Shown in pieces: positions 57,875 to 64,000 of a stretch of 64,000 nucleotides of DNA. Origin of the DNA: Coxiellaceae bacterium UBA6002. GTDB lineage: Bacteria; Pseudomonadota; Gammaproteobacteria; UBA6002. The first letter of the stretch is position 1; each line of letters starts with the position of its first letter. Under the pieces are notes generated by a model that had not been told where the DNA came from, did no database searches, and saw only the letters and a program-made list of their open reading frames with translations. The DNA is taken from contig DJAM01000020.1 of NCBI GenBank assembly GCA_002429595.1, forward strand, positions 60,378-124,377. Reading direction: 5' to 3'. The translations under genes were made by a program, and so were the position numbers.

Positions 57875-60800
57875 CTAAATCAGGAGCACCTCCCCATCTT
57901 GCAACATAATTTTATGACTACCCTGTGCAGGAATACGGTCGCCCGGCAAAATCATACCGACTAAGTTCAGTGGATCGACCGCATAGATGGCGATTGTTTC
58001 GCCATCGGGTTCTGTTTTGCGCATAGCGCGTAGCGACTCGATTGCGTAGGGTAAGGCAAACTGTTCACCTAAAAATCCGCTCACAAAACGGCCGCCGCGA
58101 ATTTCTCCTCGGTCTTCTAAACGGCGGAATGTGACTAGTAATTCTCGCCAGCGTGGTAAATTTTTTTCTCGTGTTAACACATCGCGAAAGACGACACCAT
58201 AGCGTTTTAATAATACCCAACACAGTGCCTCAAGATGCTTAGCTTGATCTATTGATTCTGCTGCCTCTAAGATCGACCAACGGCCACTACTAAATCTTGC
58301 CCGTGATCCTTTAAAGCGACGATCTAAACGGCGATGTGGATCGATTAAAGAGCGAAGATTATCAAAACCATCGGCGGTAATTAAACCTGCAGCGACTAAT
58401 TCCCACAATGCCGTTTCAACTTGGGCTTTTAACAGCCGAACCCCACGTTCAATATCGGTGAAAAAAGAAGCGCCTTTCTCGAGTAAATATTGATAGATGC
58501 TGTTCGCTTCAAAACTTAACTTTGCTATAAAATCTTCTTTCGATTTTGCTTGTACCGGTGTTAACCAATCAATTTCATTGCGAAGGAAGAAGGTAATTGG
58601 CGCAATACTCGATGGTTTGATACGCCGACCTCTTGATGTTTGCGATTCTGCCTCTGCTTCAAGTAAAGCTGCTGGGTGAGGAGATAATCGTCCCCACCCG
58701 ACGATCCCACTTAAACATAATCGATCTAATAAACTAGCATCATAACTTGCAATGCGTTTAGCAAATATTTTCCGCTCCCAAGCATTGGCTGCAATTTCAT
58801 AACCTTGCAATTGTTTGATAACTTCTAATAAACCTTGTTCACCATGCAATTGCGTTCCTTTTGCTACGTGCTGCCATTTCAACAACCAACGCATAAATTG
58901 TGTCGTCGTAACCGGTGTAATTTCTTGGCGTAATCTGCCCAGTGTCAGTCGATGAATCCGTGCTAACAAACGACGCTCGCACCATTCTAGTGGTTCTTTC
59001 TGACTATTTTTAAAATGGCCACGCAAGGCAAAACCAGATGCTTCAAGTGTGAGTAGCGCTTGATCAATTTCATTAGTCGCAATCTGTAGTCCAAGCGATA
59101 ATGCCTCACTCGTGATGGGACCTAAAGATAATAACCAACCTCGTACCGTGCTAATTAACACCTCTTCTTTCGTTGTTACTTTAGTTGTAATTTCAGTCAA
59201 GCGTTGTTGCAATTGCGCTTTTGGATAAAGCAATAAAAATTGTGGTTGTCGTTCCGCCGCAAACCAAAACTCGTTATCAGAAATCAACGCAACCCCTGCC
59301 CTACCCTGTGCAATTAATTCATCTAACCAGGGTTTCCAAAGAGGGAAAAAATCAGCCATTTTTCCTAATTGTTTGGTTGGCATTGCAATAACAGTTTGTA
59401 AAGTATCATGCAATTCATCAGGCGAGCGAATATCAGGCCAAGCTTGATTTTGCACTTCTAAAATAGCAGCTGGATCTAATTTACCAACCTCTTCTAACAC
59501 TGATTCTGGAATAATACGACGCATTTCAACGGCACGTGCTCTTCGCTCTTCTAAGGGGGCATCATCTAAAAATGCATACGGATTGGCATTTAAAATTTCA
59601 TGTGAAAAGACGGATGGGATGGGTGTGTCAACGGCAAGACATTTTATTTTTTTATCTTTAATTCTAAATAACAACTCTGTTAAACCGTCAACATCTAGCG
59701 CTTGCGTTAATGCATCCTTCATTGTTTCATTAATTAAAGGATGATCTGGTAACTCAATATCTCTACCACCTAAATTATCCTGGCAGGCTGCGGCATCGGG
59801 AAAGACGGCGGCTAGGAGATCATCTGCTAACATCCGCTGAATATTGGGTGGAATTTTTTTGCCATTTCTAAAACGTACTAATGCTAACGCTCGCGTTGCA
59901 TCCCATCGCCATCGAGTATTAAATAATGGCGATTGCAAGACCGCCTGAGTTAACACCTCTTTGATGGTATTTGGATGTAAATATTGAAAGACATCACTTA
60001 ATGGAAAACTGTGTTGTTCTGCTAATGAAATATTCAAACCATCATCAGTCGCCGCTGCTTGCAACTCAAAATTAAACGAACGACAAAATTTCTTTCGAAG
60101 TGCCAACCCCCAAGCTTTGTTGATTCGCGCACCAAAGGGAGCATGGATAATCAATTGCATGCCACCACCCTCATCAAAGAATCGCTCGGCAATGATAGTA
60201 TCTTGAGTCGGCACTGCGCCGAGTACAGCACGTCCTTGCAAAACATACTCAACCAGTTGTTCAGCACCGAGCGCATCCACACCGCAATGATTTTGCAGCC
60301 AATCTAAAGCAATTTTTGCTTCGTTGTGTTTATGGGTTTCTAACAAAGTGGGGGGTAAAGTAGGTAACATGCTACTGATTTTTTCTCGCAAATCCGAGAC
60401 AGCAAATGATAATTCTTGAGTTCTAGCGGGTGCTTCGCCACGCCAAAAAGGAACGCTCGGTGGTGCACCATGTGCATCTTCCACTAAGACTCGCCCAGTG
60501 GCATTTTCAACACGCCGAATAATCCAAGAACTCGTTCCTAATAAAATAATGTCACCACGATTGCTTTCAACAGCAAAATCCTCATCGAGAGTTCCCACCA
60601 TCACACCTTGCGGTTCAAGTACGACCGTAAAAAGTCCATTATCTGGAATCGCACCGCCACTTGTGATCGCGGTCAAACGACTACCACGTCGTCCTTTAAG
60701 AATGCCATTGATTTGGTCATGGAAGAGATAAGCGCCATAGCGACCACGCGTACCTGCAATGCCTTCTGACAGCATGGTGATCACGTCGTTAAATGTGTCG

Positions 60801-62143
60801 CGGCTTAACCTTCGATAGGGATACGCTTTAGTCACCAATTGATAGAGATCATCGCTCTGCCAGTCGGACGTGGCACAAGCTGCTACAATTTGTTGTGCTA
60901 AGATATCAACTGGTTCTTCTGGAATGAGCAATTGATCAAGATCGCCTGCTTTTATAGCATTGATTAACGCAGCACATTCTAGTAATTCATCACGCGTCGT
61001 CGCAAAAAATTTGCCTTTAGAGATGGCACCATGCCAGTGCCCTGCTCGGCCGACACGTTGCAATGCATTAGCGATTGCTCGCGGTGATCCAATTTGGCAA
61101 ACAAGGTCTATCGAACCGATATCAATTCCCAACTCTAAAGATGCAGTGGCAACTAATGCTTTTAACTCTCCTTGTTTCAATTTGGTTTCTGCCGCCAAGC
61201 GTATTTTTCGAGAAAGACTACCGTGATGCGCGGCTACCTGATCTTCACCTAAGCGTTGTGATAGTTGATGCGCTATTCTTTCCGCTAAGCGGCGAGTATT
61301 GGTAAAAATTAAGGTGGAGCGATTTTCTAACGCTAATTGCGCTAATCGATCATAAATTTCATCCCACATTTCATTTGATGCAACGGGCCCTAATTCACTA
61401 CCTGGCACCTCGATGGACAGTTCCAGCTGTTTTGCATGACCGATATTGACAATGACAGGTTTTGATCGACTAATGCCCATCAAAAAATCAGCAACACGTT
61501 CAATAGGTTTTTGCGTCGCTGATAGGCCAATACGAACAGGTGATGTCGGTAATAAAGCTTCTAACCGTTCTAACGATAATGTTAAATGCGAACCTCGTTT
61601 GTCGTTCGCCATTGCATGAATTTCATCGATAATTACCGTATTGATCGAGCGCAATTTTTCTCGACTTTTTTGCGCGGTCAGTAAAATATAAAGAGATTCG
61701 GGTGTGGTGACTAAAATATGAGGTGGTTTTTTAAGCATCAATTGGCGTTCACGAGTCGGTGTATCACCGGTGCGCACTGCAACTCTAATTTCCTGCATTT
61801 TTACACCTTGAGACTGCGCGAGGGTATTGATTTGCTCAAGGGGTGCCGTTAGATTTTTATGGATGTCATTACTCAATGCTTTTAACGGTGAAACGTATAG
61901 GATTTGCGTGGCATCAAGTAATTGTTGCTCTAAGGCACAACGAACGAGCCGATCAATACAAACTAAAAACGCTGCTAATGTTTTACCAGAACCGGTCGGC
62001 GCAGAAATAAGCGTATTTTGCCTAGCTAAAATCGAAGGCCAACCTAATTCTTGTGGTTCAGTTGGAGACCCAAGATTTTCAATGAACCATTGTCGAACGA
62101 GTGGATGCACCCAATTTAAGGAATCAAATTGATTTTCTGACAT
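57875..62143 (-). CDS. lhr: Lhr family large DEAD/DEAH-box helicase
   Basis: A 1422-residue ATP-dependent helicase. Walker A is in SAPTGSGKTLAAFL at 48-61, motif Ia is VSPLKALSND, and DEIH is at 173-176 in IIDEIHAMANDKRGSHL. Motif III is LSATQKPIERV, motif V is ASLELGIDIGSIDLVCQIGSPRA, and motif VI is QRVGRAGHWHG. The Lhr winged-helix and beta-barrel follow to about 870, and a long C-terminal domain with tandem winged helices continues to 1422, matching the full-length bacterial Lhr. It is a 3'-5' translocase on ssDNA/RNA-DNA hybrids linked to repair. ATG 62143 is chosen as the natural N-terminus. Confidence 0.94.
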   Translation of the reverse strand: MSENQFDSLNWVHPLVRQWFIENLGSPTEPQELGWPSILARQNTLISAPTGSGKTLAAFLVCIDRLVRCALEQQLLDATQILYVSPLKALSNDIHKNLTAPLEQINTLAQSQGVKMQEIRVAVRTGDTPTRERQLMLKKPPHILVTTPESLYILLTAQKSREKLRSINTVIIDEIHAMANDKRGSHLTLSLERLEALLPTSPVRIGLSATQKPIERVADFLMGISRSKPVIVNIGHAKQLELSIEVPGSELGPVASNEMWDEIYDRLAQLALENRSTLIFTNTRRLAERIAHQLSQRLGEDQVAAHHGSLSRKIRLAAETKLKQGELKALVATASLELGIDIGSIDLVCQIGSPRAIANALQRVGRAGHWHGAISKGKFFATTRDELLECAALINAIKAGDLDQLLIPEEPVDILAQQIVAACATSDWQSDDLYQLVTKAYPYRRLSRDTFNDVITMLSEGIAGTRGRYGAYLFHDQINGILKGRRGSRLTAITSGGAIPDNGLFTVVLEPQGVMVGTLDEDFAVESNRGDIILLGTSSWIIRRVENATGRVLVEDAHGAPPSVPFWRGEAPARTQELSFAVSDLREKISSMLPTLPPTLLETHKHNEAKIALDWLQNHCGVDALGAEQLVEYVLQGRAVLGAVPTQDTIIAERFFDEGGGMQLIIHAPFGARINKAWGLALRKKFCRSFNFELQAAATDDGLNISLAEQHSFPLSDVFQYLHPNTIKEVLTQAVLQSPLFNTRWRWDATRALALVRFRNGKKIPPNIQRMLADDLLAAVFPDAAACQDNLGGRDIELPDHPLINETMKDALTQALDVDGLTELLFRIKDKKIKCLAVDTPIPSVFSHEILNANPYAFLDDAPLEERRARAVEMRRIIPESVLEEVGKLDPAAILEVQNQAWPDIRSPDELHDTLQTVIAMPTKQLGKMADFFPLWKPWLDELIAQGRAGVALISDNEFWFAAERQPQFLLLYPKAQLQQRLTEITTKVTTKEEVLISTVRGWLLSLGPITSEALSLGLQIATNEIDQALLTLEASGFALRGHFKNSQKEPLEWCERRLLARIHRLTLGRLRQEITPVTTTQFMRWLLKWQHVAKGTQLHGEQGLLEVIKQLQGYEIAANAWERKIFAKRIASYDASLLDRLCLSGIVGWGRLSPHPAALLEAEAESQTSRGRRIKPSSIAPITFFLRNEIDWLTPVQAKSKEDFIAKLSFEANSIYQYLLEKGASFFTDIERGVRLLKAQVETALWELVAAGLITADGFDNLRSLIDPHRRLDRRFKGSRARFSSGRWSILEAAESIDQAKHLEALCWVLLKRYGVVFRDVLTREKNLPRWRELLVTFRRLEDRGEIRGGRFVSGFLGEQFALPYAIESLRAMRKTEPDGETIAIYAVDPLNLVGMILPGDRIPAQGSHKIMLQDGEVLLI

Positions 62144-62269
62144 AAGAACAGTATAAAACAAATTACCTAACGGCGAAAATTTAACTTATTAAGCCCAACC
62201 AAAAGCTTCTATAATTTTAAAGTACACCTAAATGTAAGTTTAGCAATTGGATAGTTGAGTGGTAAAAAA

Positions 62270-62728
62270 ATGAAACTTGATAACTTATTTTTTAAAAAAT
62301 GTATCATTGTTTTTTGGGCGCTCTGGTGGCTCATTGCCCTCTGGACAGATATTGTCGGTGGCCTTGCCCATTTAGGAGTTTTACACGCTACTTGGGCGCC
62401 TGACCTAAATTACCCAGCCCTTTTGACATCTCTTAAAATGTATCACGTCGGCACAGTGCTGCCATTGTTATTCTTCTTAGCCATTCTGGGTTGGTCACTC
62501 CTATCCACCATTTTTTTTGTCTGGGCAGCATTTAGCCTTAATCATCCTAAAAGAATTTGGCTACCCCGAGCCCGTTTGGCATTTATTATTTCGCTAACGT
62601 ATTGGCTGGCTTTTTTTCTCGCCGATCAAATGGTCATGAAATTTGATCTAGAAGAAAATCATATGGTGCAAGGTGGCTTTGAATTGTTAACGTTTCTAAC
62701 GTTGTATTTATTGCCTGATGATGAGTAG
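62270..62728 (+). CDS. Hypothetical membrane protein
   Basis: A 152-residue protein with four membrane helices at about 10-30 (IIVFWALWWLIALWTDIVGG), 55-85, 95-122 and 130-148. A Trp-rich WALWWLIALWTD and HLGVLHATWAPDLNYPALL lie in the first loop. The ATG at 62270 is preceded by a weak GAGTGG site. No family is recognised; it is divergent from lhr. Confidence 0.7.
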   Translation: MKLDNLFFKKCIIVFWALWWLIALWTDIVGGLAHLGVLHATWAPDLNYPALLTSLKMYHVGTVLPLLFFLAILGWSLLSTIFFVWAAFSLNHPKRIWLPRARLAFIISLTYWLAFFLADQMVMKFDLEENHMVQGGFELLTFLTLYLLPDDE

Positions 62729-62773
62729 ATATTAGATACATCCAGTAAGAATTACAATAAATAGTGATATCCG

Positions 62774-64000
62774 ATGAAAAAACTTCGTATTTTTATCAGT
62801 AGCGTACAACAAGAGTTTATGCAGGAAAGACTAGCTCTTCGGGATTGGCTCAACAATGATCCACTAATGCATCGCTTCTTTGAGCCTTTTATATTCGAAG
62901 CTATCCCCGCCATGGACAATAAATCAGATGTCATCTTTTTAAAAGGCGTTACTGAATGTGACATTTACATCGGTTTATTAGGCAATGACTATGGCAAAGA
63001 AAATATTGAAGGATTTTCACCGACCGAGCTTGAATATATACAAGCTAGTAAGCAATTCAAAACTCGGCTTATTTTTATAAAGGGTTCTAATGATGACCAT
63101 CGCCACCCTAAAATTCAACAATTGATTAGCAATGTAGGGAAAGAATTAATTCGTCGTAGATTTAACACTACCGCTGAACTGCTAGCAGGTGTTTACGCCG
63201 CATTAGTCCAGTATTTAGAAACACATGAATTCATTCGTAGTGGTCCTTTTGATGCGAGCCCATGCCTTAAATCTGACATAACAGATTTGGATGAAGGAAA
63301 TGTGATTCTCTTTCTGCAACGTGCTCAACGCGCACGAAATTTTCCTTTATCAGAAAGAACGCTTCCTCATGAACTTCTTACTCATTTAAATTTATTAGAA
63401 AATAACACACCAACAAACGCCGCTATCCTTTTATTTGGTAAACAACCACAACGTTTTTTAATCTCATCTGAAGTTAAGTGTGCTCATTTTCACGGTGCCG
63501 AGATTGCTAAACCAATTCCTTCCTATCAAGTTTATAAAGGCACGCTATTTCAGTTAATCGACGAAGCTATTAATTTTGTTATGGCTAAAATTAACATCAG
63601 CGTGGGCACAAGGGATAAGGGCCCCGAAGCCCCCTTAGATTATGAAATACCACCTGAAGTCATTGCTGAAGCAATTGTTAATGCGGTTGCACACCGAGAC
63701 TATACTAGCAATGGCAGTGTGCAAGTTATGCTATTTTCAAATCGTCTTGAAATTTGGAATCCAGGAAATTTACCGGCCTCATTATCCCTAGAAAAGTTGC
63801 GCCAGCCACATGGTTCTGTGCCAACAAATCCACTTTTAGCAGAACCTCTTTACCTTGCTAAATATATTGAACGTATGGGGACTGGCATTAGGGATATGAT
63901 TCGCCGCTGTAAAGAAGTAGGTCTACCTGAACCCCAATTTTCCATAACGGATGGCTTTATGGTAACAATTTGGCGCAAAACCGGACAAGTTACCGGACAA
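62774..64000 (+). CDS. DUF4062 plus ATP-binding (RecG-like/GHKL) protein, 3' end cut by window
   Basis: An open frame running off the window end, with 409 codons visible. DUF4062 occupies about 1-110 (MKKLRIFISSVQQEFMQERL, AIPAMDNKSDVIFLKGVTECDIYIGLLGNDYG). Then come SERTLPHELLTHLNLLENN, ILLFGKQPQRFLIS and the ATP-binding N-box AIVNAVAHRDYTSNGSVQVM with LEIWNPGNLP, as in AlbA_2/HATPase_c_4 transcriptional-regulator or RecG-like proteins. The C-terminus begins a wHTH (TGIRDMIRRCKEVGLPEP). Such proteins are frequent in defence islands; the role is unknown. Confidence 0.88.
   Translation, partial: MKKLRIFISSVQQEFMQERLALRDWLNNDPLMHRFFEPFIFEAIPAMDNKSDVIFLKGVTECDIYIGLLGNDYGKENIEGFSPTELEYIQASKQFKTRLIFIKGSNDDHRHPKIQQLISNVGKELIRRRFNTTAELLAGVYAALVQYLETHEFIRSGPFDASPCLKSDITDLDEGNVILFLQRAQRARNFPLSERTLPHELLTHLNLLENNTPTNAAILLFGKQPQRFLISSEVKCAHFHGAEIAKPIPSYQVYKGTLFQLIDEAINFVMAKINISVGTRDKGPEAPLDYEIPPEVIAEAIVNAVAHRDYTSNGSVQVMLFSNRLEIWNPGNLPASLSLEKLRQPHGSVPTNPLLAEPLYLAKYIERMGTGIRDMIRRCKEVGLPEPQFSITDGFMVTIWRKTGQVTGQ

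Noticed and set aside
62752..62964. A 70-residue minus-strand frame near the window end
   Set aside because: It is the antisense of the DUF4062 coding region, which has a far better protein reading through the same bases.
1..64000. CRISPR array, tRNA, rRNA or complete insertion sequence
   Set aside because: No regularly spaced direct repeats, no cloverleaf with CCA-type end, no rRNA-like sequence and no transposase gene were found on reading both strands.

Overview
The window looks like a chromosome segment of a gammaproteobacterium of the Legionellales type (Legionella/Coxiella relatives). This is inferred from the AT-rich sequence and from a mix of ordinary gammaproteobacterial housekeeping genes (murI, tpx, yajQ, cbpA/cbpM, kdsB, queF, mltA, lhr, a CBU_0592-type membrane protein) with genes common in host-associated members of that order. 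The latter are an F-box protein, a DUF1704/MATCAP-type metallopeptidase, a PmtA-like phospholipid methyltransferase, a large ankyrin-like protein and three different Fic proteins. I saw no rRNA, tRNA, CRISPR array or intact insertion sequence.

Layout. 0-16 kb is mostly housekeeping: an unknown two-gene pair with a DUF1704 peptidase; an outer-membrane barrel; Tpx, YajQ and MurI; a cluster of envelope enzymes (glycosidase-like protein, lytic transglycosylase, exported SAM-hydroxide adenosyltransferase, D,D-carboxypeptidase); a eukaryotic-type OMP decarboxylase; the CbpA-CbpM-Nudix operon; cytochrome b561; and HIT. 16-17 kb holds a small Fic gene facing a tiny convergent gene with the Fic-inhibitory motif. 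17-26 kb has an RND pump with its TolC partner but no adaptor, KdsB and a membrane diguanylate cyclase. 26-30 kb is an accessory patch with a PDDEXK nuclease, a frameshifted SIR2-like gene and small stress-type proteins. 30-38 kb has a YVTN propeller, a class A-like serine hydrolase, the 761-residue ankyrin-like protein, PmtA, a thioredoxin-reductase-like enzyme and QueF.

38-57.5 kb is the most accessory part. It contains the mobile-mystery A/B (HTH plus Fic) pair, CutA, RtcB, a class II Fic repressor with an operator-rich promoter, MazEF, a DUF2975-XRE pair, a replication-initiator-like HTH protein, two copies of a GC-rich inverted repeat, an F-box protein, a Cys-rich isochorismatase-like enzyme, a HigBA-like module with a broken toxin, another frameshifted gene and HicAB. 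57.9-64 kb has a full-length Lhr helicase and, cut by the window end, a DUF4062 plus GHKL-ATPase protein.

Main themes are the number of Fic and toxin-antitoxin modules (six within about 42 kb), autoregulatory promoters readable base by base, and three coding sequences interrupted by single-base-type frameshifts, one in an A8 tract. Several short genes (50-58 codons and smaller) were found by reading between the larger ones.
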